Source: a virus
Virus record (IMG/VR): IMGVR_UViG_3300035698_011533
Span: 1 to 24,643 of that record
Reading direction: 5' to 3' (one strand)
DNA length: 24,643 nucleotides
Shown here: in pieces, positions 7,447 to 15,157 of the stretch
Position numbering within the stretch: the first letter of the stretch is position 1
Layout: every line of letters starts with the position of its first letter
Made by a program: the position numbers and the translations under genes
Notes under the pieces: generated by a model
Databases searched by the model: none
What the model was told of the DNA's origin: nothing
What the model saw: the letters and a program-made list of their open reading frames with translations, nothing else

Positions 7447-9990
7447 ATGCCAAATATACCAGGTTTGATGGGGTACATTCAACCGTCTGCTATTTCTCGT
7501 GTTCGCACTTTACAAAGGGCTTTGTCCATTCCTGGCGGTCTTCGCGTTTTGAGCGTAATTGGAGAAGGTAGGCAAGAAGAACTTATTGTAGCATCAGCAG
7601 TTGGGGATGGTAGTGACGGGTTTGATCCAACATTTACAACTACTCCTACTGACGGATATGGAAGATTTTTCAAAACTTCAAATACGAGCTTAGTAGAAAA
7701 CCGAACAACCCTTTTACTTAATGGGTCTGAATTACGTATTCTTGAGGCCACAAATGATGGAACTGCTTTCGCATCTCAATACGATGCGAGACTAGATCCG
7801 ACTACCGGAGAGATTGAAATGCAAAGTGCAAGTATTGTAGACCAAGGAGGAGTTCTGTACTCCACTTCGTCTTCAAATACTGGTGATGGATATCTTTCTA
7901 CTCCCGTGCTTACTGATACAAATGCTCCAGCAGAAATATGGACTATCAGATGCGTTAGTACTTTAAAAGATAGTTATGGTGCTGCAGTTAGAGAGCAAGC
8001 CACCTTTACAGCAAAGGGAACTGTTAGCGGATCTTTGGCTGACGAATATGGACAAACATACACTTGGAGAAGTGATGGCTCGACTGTTGATAATGGTATT
8101 TTGTCTTTTGCCATTTACAATATTTCTCCGAATACTATTTTCGAGGTGGGTGATAGATTTACCGTAGAAGTAGATAGTAAGGTTCTTAAGTCAAGAGATT
8201 CTCTTGAAGCAAGATATATAGCAGAAATTGATCTTAACAATCCTACTACATTTTCTGAGCCAAGTCAAGTATTTACTAAATATGGTACTCCTAGCACAGA
8301 AAATACTTTGTCTTTGGGAGCCCAGATGGCTTTTGAGAATGGTGCTACATCCGTTTTGGCAGTTCAAGCTAAACCGCCGTTGCCAAGGAGAACGTCTGAG
8401 ATCGTTCTGCCATATTACAATAGTGTTACTGGAATAGGCGGAGCTTCTGGAGACACAGATGCTGATGATTTGATTTTTGACTTAGACGCTCCGGGAAAAC
8501 CTGATACCGATACTGTTGTCCACTTTTTCTTAATTGGAACTGATGGTGTAGAAACACAAATATTTCCAAATAAAGTTGATTTTTATGATCCCGACATCAC
8601 TGAAGCTTTCTCAAATTTTGAGACAACTGGTTCTGATACAAACCTTATGTCAGAGTTTATGGATCCGGCTCAAAGCGGAATGCCTTTTAGTTATACCGTT
8701 GTGACTGACGATAAAGTTGAGCAAGGGTCTTACGATGGATATCTTACTCCAATTGGAATAGGTTCTACTGCAACTTTCTATAGTTCATCTGCACAATTTA
8801 CGTCATTAGCCGTTAGTTTAAGTAAAGAACTGGATTTTCACAATACCACTACAGCAAACGAAGGTAGATATGAGATCGCTTCTGTTGTAGATGCTAATAC
8901 TGTAGTTGTTTCAAGAGATTCTGGCTTTTTTATAGAAGAAACTTCTTTGAAATGGCAATTGTTGCTTCCGGGTAGCGATTCTCAAAGAGTTCTTGTTACT
9001 ACAGATTTAGCTTTGGCCGCAAATCAAGGGTTGAGAGTTACTTACATCGATCAGGATGATGCAGATTTCTTTGATGCTAACTGGGCTGAGGTTCTAGATG
9101 TTCTTGAAACTCAAGATGCTCAAATTTTGGTTCCACTGCCGACACAGACATTTTCTGCGATTCAGCAAGCGTTTAGGGTTCATGTTGAAACAATGTCGTC
9201 AACATATTACAAACGTGAGCGCGTTTTATTTACGGGTTCTTTGGACGGCTTAACTGTTCAACAAGTCCTTGGAAATGTACTAGCGGCTCCTGAAGACATT
9301 GGAGTGCTCGAAGGCATTCAGGGCGACGATGCTGAAGAAATTCTCGATGGTAATATCGAAGACTTGGCAGATTATGGCGTTGCAAATAGTTTTGACACGA
9401 CTTTTAGAGTTGTGTTCTTCTATCCAGATCAGATCGTAAGAGTAATTAATGGTACTCGCGAAACTATTCCTGGGTTCTATATGGCTGCTGCCGCTGGTGG
9501 TAGATTAGCTGGAGAGCCAAATATTGCTATGCCACTTACCTTTAAAGATTTGGTTGGATTTACTATTCTCAGGACTAGAGTTTTTAAGCAAACAGAACTA
9601 AATGCTCTAGGGGATGCGGGAATTACAGTTGTTCAGCCAGTAACCGGTGGCGGGAGAGTTCTTCACGGCAAAACAACTGTTGGGTCTGGTTCTCCAGAAG
9701 AAGAGGAAATTTCGATTGTTTTTATTAGAGATAGAGTTGCAATTACAATGCGAAATCGTTTCCAAAGTTTTATTGGTCAACCTGAAGATACAACGCTCAT
9801 ACCTTCTCTAACTACAAGAGCAATAGCTTTGTTAAATGCTTTTATTTCAGAGAACATTATAACTGATTATAGAAATTTGTCGGTTTCAAGAGATGAAGTA
9901 GAGCCAAGACAATATAACATTGTTGTCGAAGTGCAGCCAAACTATCCGGTTAACTGGGTCTTCTGCGACATTAGCGTAGGACTTTTTTAA
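7447..9990 (+). CDS. Contractile tail sheath protein
   Basis: This is an 847-residue protein starting MPNIPGLMGYIQ. The C-terminal region carries the conserved end of phage tail sheaths: a helix (IALLNAFISENIITDYRNL), then SRDEVEPRQYNIVVEVQP and a final strand near NWVFCDISVGLF. That strand is the type that exchanges with neighbouring sheath subunits. The middle includes a GMPFSYTVV segment and long beta-rich stretches. At 847 residues it is longer than many sheaths, so extra surface domains are likely in the N-terminal half (about residues 60-330). The sheath surrounds the tube and contracts to drive it into the cell. The tube genes follow after an inserted endonuclease. The conserved ending makes this the firmest call in the window together with the hub and chaperones. 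Confidence 0.9.
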   Translation: MPNIPGLMGYIQPSAISRVRTLQRALSIPGGLRVLSVIGEGRQEELIVASAVGDGSDGFDPTFTTTPTDGYGRFFKTSNTSLVENRTTLLLNGSELRILEATNDGTAFASQYDARLDPTTGEIEMQSASIVDQGGVLYSTSSSNTGDGYLSTPVLTDTNAPAEIWTIRCVSTLKDSYGAAVREQATFTAKGTVSGSLADEYGQTYTWRSDGSTVDNGILSFAIYNISPNTIFEVGDRFTVEVDSKVLKSRDSLEARYIAEIDLNNPTTFSEPSQVFTKYGTPSTENTLSLGAQMAFENGATSVLAVQAKPPLPRRTSEIVLPYYNSVTGIGGASGDTDADDLIFDLDAPGKPDTDTVVHFFLIGTDGVETQIFPNKVDFYDPDITEAFSNFETTGSDTNLMSEFMDPAQSGMPFSYTVVTDDKVEQGSYDGYLTPIGIGSTATFYSSSAQFTSLAVSLSKELDFHNTTTANEGRYEIASVVDANTVVVSRDSGFFIEETSLKWQLLLPGSDSQRVLVTTDLALAANQGLRVTYIDQDDADFFDANWAEVLDVLETQDAQILVPLPTQTFSAIQQAFRVHVETMSSTYYKRERVLFTGSLDGLTVQQVLGNVLAAPEDIGVLEGIQGDDAEEILDGNIEDLADYGVANSFDTTFRVVFFYPDQIVRVINGTRETIPGFYMAAAAGGRLAGEPNIAMPLTFKDLVGFTILRTRVFKQTELNALGDAGITVVQPVTGGGRVLHGKTTVGSGSPEEEEISIVFIRDRVAITMRNRFQSFIGQPEDTTLIPSLTTRAIALLNAFISENIITDYRNLSVSRDEVEPRQYNIVVEVQPNYPVNWVFCDISVGLF

Positions 9991-10002
9991 TAGAGATGTT
10001 TT

Positions 10003-10848
10003 ATGGGAAGAAGAAAAATAAATTTAGATTTTAAAAAAATAGGTGAGGAGTTTTTAAACGGAAGTGAACTAATACCGCTGGGAAAGAAATATGGGCTTTC
10101 TCAGTGGACCTTACTTGAAAGATTTAAAGAATTAGGCATTAGAAAAACAACAAAAAGATTTCTTAATAAAAAATCTTTTTCTTCCCATACGAAAGAGAAT
10201 TGTTATTGGGCGGGTTTTATCGCTGCTGACGGGTGGGTTCAAAAAAAATATTGTCTAGGTATTGAACTTTCTATTGTAGATAAATCACATTTAGATAAAT
10301 TTAGATTTTTTACAAAAAGTACTGCAGATATTAAAACTAGGACTAGGAAAAGTTTTAATAAAAAACGTAAATATTGTTCAATTCAGTTAAACTCTGTAGA
10401 TTTGATAAGAGATTTAGACATAAACTTTAACATAACTCGTGATAAATCTTTATCTTATGTGCCTCCAGAATTAAATTCAAACTTAATAAAACATTTTATT
10501 CGTGGGTATATGGATGGAGATGGCAGTATTGGTTGGCACAAACATAATCATACGATTAGATTAAATTTTTGTTCTGGCTCCGAATGTTTAATAGAATGGA
10601 TATTTAATCAAATTAAAGAGAATGTCGAACATGTAGGTAATCCGTCAACATCAAAAAGAGAGGGGTCAGAATTATATTCTGTAGAGTTTATGGGAAAGCA
10701 AGTAATAAATATTCTTTATTGGATTTATTCAGATTCGGTCGGTGAAACTAGATTGGAAAGAAAATATAACTCATTTCTTAATTGTTTAGAAAAGTACTTG
10801 GAAAAACAAAATGGCTTACCCACCAAGCAAAAGCAGAACAGATTCTAA
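10003..10848 (+). CDS. Free-standing LAGLIDADG homing endonuclease
   Basis: This 281-residue protein has two LAGLIDADG-type motifs: YWAGFIAADG (68-77, acidic residue D76) and HFIRGYMDGDG (164-174, acidic residue D173). Both metal-binding aspartates are present, so it could be active as a monomer. Residues about 10-50 look like a helix-turn-helix (LIPLGKKYGLSQWTLLERF). It lies between the sheath and the first tube gene, both of which are complete, so it is neither an intein nor obviously intron-borne. Its ribosome binding site is weak (tagag region, 9991-9995). Its last 38 bases overlap the start of the tube gene in another frame, so it gains its stop codon from tube sequence. The coding sequence looks more Lys/Asn-rich than the structural genes, in line with mobile DNA. 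Confidence 0.88.
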   Translation: MGRRKINLDFKKIGEEFLNGSELIPLGKKYGLSQWTLLERFKELGIRKTTKRFLNKKSFSSHTKENCYWAGFIAADGWVQKKYCLGIELSIVDKSHLDKFRFFTKSTADIKTRTRKSFNKKRKYCSIQLNSVDLIRDLDINFNITRDKSLSYVPPELNSNLIKHFIRGYMDGDGSIGWHKHNHTIRLNFCSGSECLIEWIFNQIKENVEHVGNPSTSKREGSELYSVEFMGKQVINILYWIYSDSVGETRLERKYNSFLNCLEKYLEKQNGLPTKQKQNRF

Positions 10849-11419
10849 AATTTCCACCGGCCTTTCTACTCAAATGACCATAAAGGTCGGTGGAGTTACC
10901 GTCGGAGCTATACAACAAATTGCAATAACTCAAAATAGAGAAATGCAAATTTGGCAAGAAATAGGCACAGATGGAATCGTAGAAATTCATCCTAAAGGCG
11001 CTGCTAAAGTCGAATTACAAATTAACAGAGCGGTGTTTGATGATTTGAGACTTCCAGAAGCATTTGCTAGAGGATTTATTAATATTCAGGCTCAAAGAAT
11101 CCCTTTTGATATTGAAATTATGGATGGATCTAATGCAGACTCGGGAAAGAATTATATAGTTCATACTTATAATAATTGTTGGTTTAGAGCATATTCTCCT
11201 ACTTACAGAGCAGACAATTTTTTAGTAGTAGAAAATGCAACTGTTGTAGCTCAATATGTAACCACAACTCGCGATTCTGTTAGTGCAGTTCTAGGTGGGA
11301 TTAGAGGAATAGCTTATGAAACGGACAGTGTTGAGAGATCTACAGATGTAAATGGAAGAGTGGGAAGATTGGAACCTACATCTTTTGGTTCCGCAATAGG
11401 TGGAAATTTAGCAGGTTAG
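10811..11419 (+). CDS. Tail tube protein, copy 1
   Basis: This 202-residue protein starts MAYPPSKSRTDSK and aligns from its first residue with the next gene, which fixes the start. Shared blocks include STGLSTQ, VTVGAIQ, RLPEAFARGFINI, IPFDIEI, CWF..YSP.Y.ADNF and a VENATV/QESATI segment. A beta-rich protein of this size following the sheath gene is the usual tube protein of contractile tails, which stacks as hexameric rings and carries the DNA channel. The start lies 38 nt inside the LAGLIDADG gene and has only a weak upstream GGA (10800-10802), so its translation may depend on the endonuclease gene being read. The C-terminal tail differs from copy 2. Confidence 0.8.
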   Translation: MAYPPSKSRTDSKISTGLSTQMTIKVGGVTVGAIQQIAITQNREMQIWQEIGTDGIVEIHPKGAAKVELQINRAVFDDLRLPEAFARGFINIQAQRIPFDIEIMDGSNADSGKNYIVHTYNNCWFRAYSPTYRADNFLVVENATVVAQYVTTTRDSVSAVLGGIRGIAYETDSVERSTDVNGRVGRLEPTSFGSAIGGNLAG

Positions 11420-11458
11420 ATATAAAAATATATTGTAAATTTTGGAGGAATCAAAATA

Positions 11459-12064
11459 ATGACTTATCCGGTGACAGGAAGTACTCTTAATAGCACCATT
11501 TCGACAGGTCTTAGTACACAGATTTTAGTTAAGGTTGAGAATGTTACCGTTGGTGCAATTCAAAGTCTTTCTATTGATCAAAGTAGAGGTCTAAAAAGAG
11601 TAGGTGAAGTAGGTTTGGATGGAGTGTTGGAGATCGTACCTAATGCCCCAACAGAACACAGCGCAACAATCGAACGTATTGTGTATGACAGATTACGACT
11701 TCCAGAAGCGTTTGCCAGAGGTTTTATTAACATTAAAGCTCAATTGATTCCTTTTGACATTGAGATCATTGATAGGACTGCGGGCGATGGTTCTGAAATA
11801 GTTCATGTATTTTCGAAATGTTGGTTTAATAAGTATAGTCCAAAATATACTGCTGACAACTTTATTCTTCAAGAAAGTGCAACTATCTGGATCGAAGATA
11901 TTAGCACGCATCTTGGAAACTCTCAAGCTAGCGCCGTTAATGGTGGTGATCGTGGTATTCCGTATGTTTCAGATGTCTTTGGAAGAGAAAGAGAAACGGA
12001 CGCTGGAAATAAGGGATATAGAGGAACCATGGATGTTACTGACATCATGCACTCTATAGAGTAA
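11459..12064 (+). CDS. Tail tube protein, copy 2 (paralogue)
   Basis: This 201-residue protein is clearly homologous to the preceding gene (by eye about 40-50 percent identical), with RLPEAFARGFINI and IPFDIEI identical in both. It has a strong GGAGG site in its 39-nt leader. The C-terminal 40 residues diverge (ending DVTDIMHSIE in place of the Gly-rich end of copy 1). Known contractile tails can use tube-like proteins in distinct places, for example T4 gp19 for the tube and gp54 at the baseplate junction. One of the pair could therefore be the main tube and the other an initiator or cap, or both could build a mixed tube. Which copy does which cannot be told here. Confidence 0.78.
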   Translation: MTYPVTGSTLNSTISTGLSTQILVKVENVTVGAIQSLSIDQSRGLKRVGEVGLDGVLEIVPNAPTEHSATIERIVYDRLRLPEAFARGFINIKAQLIPFDIEIIDRTAGDGSEIVHVFSKCWFNKYSPKYTADNFILQESATIWIEDISTHLGNSQASAVNGGDRGIPYVSDVFGRERETDAGNKGYRGTMDVTDIMHSIE

Positions 12065-12185
12065 CAATATTGATGAGGCTCTTTTGCCCCCATCCTTTTC
12101 CTTCCTTTTTTCCGCACATGAAATATAATTTTTTTCAAAAAAACATTAATTAATGCCCATTTGGGTAAACAACAGAGGTGTATAA
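12065..12185. promoter_or_regulatory. Second intergenic control region, before the chaperone genes
   Basis: This gap holds a pyrimidine-only run of 21 nt (12093-12113), a perfect TATAAT hexamer (12124-12129) without a good -35, T7-C-A7 (12129-12143), a perfect 12-bp palindrome, and a small GCCC-ATTT-GGGT hairpin (12155-12166). AGAGGTG (12174-12180) then serves ATG 12186. It may hold a promoter for the chaperone/tape-measure/baseplate block. No convincing terminator for the tube genes is visible. Confidence 0.4.
12144..12155. repeat. Perfect 12-bp palindrome CATTAATTAATG
   Basis: CATTAA followed by its exact reverse complement TTAATG, directly after the T7-C-A7 tract. It lies just downstream of the TATAAT at 12124, where a dimeric repressor could act. 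The symmetry is seen directly and the operator role is inferred. Confidence 0.55.
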
Positions 12186-12632
12186 ATGGTAGAATTAAGT
12201 CATAAAGTATTAGGAACCGTTGGCGCTATTAAAGAACAGCCTGTCAGTATGATGTCTGCAATAGACATAAGATCTTTAATAGGACTAGGGTGTATTAAAG
12301 ATGAAATTGTTATTGGCGATTTTTCATTTTCGTTAAAATCTTTAAGTACTGAAGAAAAGCTTGAATTGGGAAAATATTTGGAATCAGATAAAGAAGAGAA
12401 GGGATTGTTTGAAATCAATATGAGAATGTTAAGTATGTCTATAGAATCTGTAAATGGAAAACCTTTTGAGTACTTGCATCCTAAATATTCTCCAGAGAGC
12501 GATGTTGTAGATCTAAAAGTTAATATTTTAAAATCTATGCAACCTCCTGTTATTCATAAATTGCTACTATTTTATAATGAGATAAACAACAGGTGTGATG
12601 CTCAGTTTGATATGGAGCAAGTAAAAAAATAG
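12186..12632 (+). CDS. Tail assembly chaperone, short form (gpG-like)
   Basis: The unshifted product has 148 residues ending in VKK at UAG. It is an acidic, helical protein (LSTEEKLELGKYLES, DLKVNILKSM) with no membrane segment. The identification rests on context: it lies between the tube genes and the tape measure, and it ends on a canonical frameshift signal leading into the overlapping frame. This is the conserved arrangement of lambda G/G-T type tail chaperones across tailed phages. The short form is expected to be the major product and to coat the tape measure during tail assembly, being absent from the virion. The start is set by AGAGGTG, 5 nt upstream. Confidence 0.8.
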   Translation: MVELSHKVLGTVGAIKEQPVSMMSAIDIRSLIGLGCIKDEIVIGDFSFSLKSLSTEEKLELGKYLESDKEEKGLFEINMRMLSMSIESVNGKPFEYLHPKYSPESDVVDLKVNILKSMQPPVIHKLLLFYNEINNRCDAQFDMEQVKK

Positions 12633-12656
12633 CAATGGAGCCTGGACATCGGCTCC
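12623..12656 (+). promoter_or_regulatory. Programmed -1 ribosomal frameshift signal
   Basis: The slippery heptamer A AAA AAA (12623-12629) is in the correct phase (GTA AAA AAA TAG), and the zero-frame stop follows immediately. After a 7-nt spacer (12630-12636) comes a perfect 6-bp GC-rich stem, GGAGCC (12637-12642) with GGCTCC (12651-12656), and an 8-nt loop TGGACATC. Spacing and phase match known prokaryotic -1 signals. The exact complement of the loop, GATGTCCA, lies at 12719-12726. Confidence 0.88.
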
Positions 12657-13045
12657 GCTGGAAGCTATGTAAGCTTTTCAGAGTTCCTGTAGATAGTAAG
12701 AAACTGAATACAATTAGCGATGTCCAAATGTTGTGGTATCAGTTTCAAGATCATTTCGATAATAAAGACTCTTTTGAATTATTAAGAGATGTTGCAGAAC
12801 ATAATGCTATGTTTTCTAATCCCGAAGGTGTTCAACAAATTAGAGATGCTCGTAAGAACACTTACGAGACTCCTCTTGATGATTTTAGTAAATTGGTAGA
12901 AGAAGCTTTCGGTAGACCTATGCCTGTTATCGATGAAAAAAATAAAACAACAAATGATTTAATGAATGACATAAGAAGTTCTGATACGATCAAACCATAT
13001 TTAGATTTCGAATTAGATGAAGTTAAATTTACTCCTTTTGAATGA
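12629..13045 (+). CDS. Tail assembly chaperone, frameshift extension (gpT-like)
   Basis: This is the -1 frame read after slippage. Codons resume at 12629 (Ile, Ala, then Met at 12635) and run 138 residues to TGA 13043-13045, giving a 286-residue fusion with the upstream 148. The T part starts with a basic stretch (GHRLRWKLCKLFRVPVDSKKL), followed by MLWYQFQDHF and acidic helices. The ATG at 12635 has no usable ribosome binding site (the nearest GGAG, 12614-12617, is 17 nt away), which supports expression only as a fusion. In known systems the T part recruits tube subunits to the chaperone-coated tape measure. The tape-measure gene follows 11 nt later. Confidence 0.85.
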   Translation: MAMEPGHRLRWKLCKLFRVPVDSKKLNTISDVQMLWYQFQDHFDNKDSFELLRDVAEHNAMFSNPEGVQQIRDARKNTYETPLDDFSKLVEEAFGRPMPVIDEKNKTTNDLMNDIRSSDTIKPYLDFELDEVKFTPFE

Positions 13046-13056
13046 GGTTATGATAA

Positions 13057-15144
13057 ATGGCTGATGAAACCCTAACTGTCTTAGATGCGAAAGCTGTAAT
13101 TGAACAAGGCAGAAATATGGACAAATTAGGTGAGACTTATAGAAGAGTTGCAAAAGATGTAAGTGCAACTAAAGATGAGATTAAAAAAGCTGCCGACGCT
13201 TATAGACAGTCTCAAGTGGCATTTGACAACCACTATAATAGTTTAAATGAAATTGATCAAAAAAGTGTAAGCCTCACAAGATCCACTGAAGGATTAAAAA
13301 AATCTATTACTGATGTTACTTCAGCTTTTGGTATGGCGAACACAAAATCTGGCGATCTTGCTTCAAGTCTTGGCGGGAGTTTAATAGATAGTGCTAAAGG
13401 TGTAGGTAAAGCATTTCTCGCAACATCTCCAACTATTCGAGATTTTATAAATCCGCTTGGTGAGGCTAATTTATTATCCAATGCATCTATTCCTATATTA
13501 GGCAGCCTTCAAAAGGCAATGAAGAATCTGCTTACAACTCAAACTACTGCTAGATTATCTTTCATAATGTTAGGCGGTAGTATAGATAAGGCTAATGAGG
13601 CTGCGTTAAACTATCCAAAGACATTGAGAGATATGTCTTCTCTAACTGGAATCTCTACGAAAAGTTTAGATGAGATGAATAAAGTAATGAGGGGTATTCC
13701 AGGAGTAATGGATAGGATTACTGCCACTAGCAAGAACATTGGGATTGATAAAATATTTGGCAAGTCTGTACAACCCGTTGCTATTTTAGGTGTTGTTATG
13801 ACTGCGTTCGGCAAAACTTCTGCCGAAGCCGCAAAGTTTGGTGCCGAGGCTTGGTATAATTTTAACCAAAAGCCACCAGAAACAATTAGACAAATGGGGC
13901 TTGTTGCTGCAGCCGCGAAGGATACTAATGTAGATCTTGGAAAAACTCACGATCAAATTTTAGCCGCTAGTCAAAGCATGGCTCTTTTTGGTGGAAAAAC
14001 TGCTGTAGCGTCTAATGTTTGGCGAACATTTAACACTGCTCTTAAAGATAGTGGGGTTCCTATTAATGCTATTGGATCTATGGTTACTGATTTAGTAGCA
14101 AAGATGGCAAACATGACTACACAAAATAGAGCTTTCATAGGTTTGATGAGCGGAATGTCTCGTGGAAGTACGGCTCTTGGTGGAGCCCTTAAAATGGAGA
14201 TGAATTTAAGAAGTCCCGGCGGCCTTGAGAAAAATCTTGAAGCTATGACCAGTACTCTCTCCAGATTTGGTGGCGGCAAAATAATTACTCTAGAGCAAGC
14301 GGCTAACAATCCTCAACTTGAAATGCAGTTTGTTTTACAAAGACAGATGTTAGGAAAGTTAACAGGTATTTCAAATCCCGAACAACAAAACAGAATACTA
14401 CAAACTTTAGGAAAAGTTCAAGAGGGTGGAATCACTAGGCTTCAAGGAACCAAAGCGTTGCAAGATGTTTACGCAAAGGGAAAAACCGTACAAGATAAAA
14501 TGCTTACTGTTTTAGAAAGAATTGATCAAGGCATTAGAGCTTCCATTGGTGGTAAATTTGACGGATTCCTTAATAAAATAGATAGCTCAATACGGCAATC
14601 TGATACTGGCAACTTAAGAAGATCTGGTACAGGTGCTCTTGAAAATTTTAATGATGCTGCTGGATATTTAGGTGTAGGTAGAAGAGATAAATTCGAAATA
14701 GCTGCTGGGCAACTTGGCAATGCAACTAAAGGAATTGGGAACAAATCGCAGATGCCGGATAAACTCAACTTCAATCCGAGTATAGGAGATTTAGGTAGCA
14801 ACTATGCTAGCGGCCTTACTGGTAATTTAGGTTTCCCTGGTCTCTCTAATCCGAATCTTACAAAACTTCCAATGTTTCCGGGTATTACCGCAGTTCCTCG
14901 TGCTCCTATGTTACCAGAACATAGGGCAATTGCTCCACCTCAAATGTTAAACAACAGAACATCTGAAGCAATTGCTCCTAAAGCGGAAGGTCAAGCAAAG
15001 GCTAATGGTTTTCATGTACTTACTATAAAAATAGACGGCGATCCGGCTATGGAAAATATTTTGAAAAACATTATGGCAAAAGTTCCACCTATTGTGAAAA
15101 AAGAAATAGAAAAAGAAGCTGGCAAAATACTAGGAATAAGGTAA
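13057..15144 (+). CDS. Probable tape measure protein
   Basis: This 695-residue protein has an N-terminal coiled-coil-like region (RNMDKLGETYRRVAKDVSA, KDEIKKAADAYRQ). A long Ala/Gly/Met-rich helical middle has moderately hydrophobic stretches (VAILGVVMTAFG, AIGSMVTDLVAKMANM). A Pro/Asn/Gly-rich low-complexity zone covers about residues 560-650, and a charged helix ends the protein (VPPIVKKEIEKEAGKIL). It directly follows the chaperone pair, the standard place for the tape measure, and such proteins are recognised by position and composition more than by motif. At roughly 0.15 nm per residue it would set a tail of about 100 nm. It is short compared with tape measures of many large phages. ATG 13057 has TGAGGT 8 nt upstream, overlapping the chaperone stop. 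Confidence 0.75.
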   Translation: MADETLTVLDAKAVIEQGRNMDKLGETYRRVAKDVSATKDEIKKAADAYRQSQVAFDNHYNSLNEIDQKSVSLTRSTEGLKKSITDVTSAFGMANTKSGDLASSLGGSLIDSAKGVGKAFLATSPTIRDFINPLGEANLLSNASIPILGSLQKAMKNLLTTQTTARLSFIMLGGSIDKANEAALNYPKTLRDMSSLTGISTKSLDEMNKVMRGIPGVMDRITATSKNIGIDKIFGKSVQPVAILGVVMTAFGKTSAEAAKFGAEAWYNFNQKPPETIRQMGLVAAAAKDTNVDLGKTHDQILAASQSMALFGGKTAVASNVWRTFNTALKDSGVPINAIGSMVTDLVAKMANMTTQNRAFIGLMSGMSRGSTALGGALKMEMNLRSPGGLEKNLEAMTSTLSRFGGGKIITLEQAANNPQLEMQFVLQRQMLGKLTGISNPEQQNRILQTLGKVQEGGITRLQGTKALQDVYAKGKTVQDKMLTVLERIDQGIRASIGGKFDGFLNKIDSSIRQSDTGNLRRSGTGALENFNDAAGYLGVGRRDKFEIAAGQLGNATKGIGNKSQMPDKLNFNPSIGDLGSNYASGLTGNLGFPGLSNPNLTKLPMFPGITAVPRAPMLPEHRAIAPPQMLNNRTSEAIAPKAEGQAKANGFHVLTIKIDGDPAMENILKNIMAKVPPIVKKEIEKEAGKILGIR

Positions 15145-15157
15145 TAAGGAGACTTTA

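Noticed and set aside
10003-10848. Intein or group I intron carrying the LAGLIDADG enzyme
   Set aside because: Sheath and tube genes are complete on both sides. The protein has its own start and stop and no intein splice-junction residues are seen. No intron-like interruption of a gene is evident.
12093-12113. Pyrimidine-only run as an intrinsic terminator
   Set aside because: No stable GC-rich stem precedes it, and the T stretches are broken by C. It is noted only as unusual composition.
12635-12637. Independent start of the second chaperone frame
   Set aside because: There is no Shine-Dalgarno within range, and the slippery heptamer in correct phase explains its expression as a fusion.
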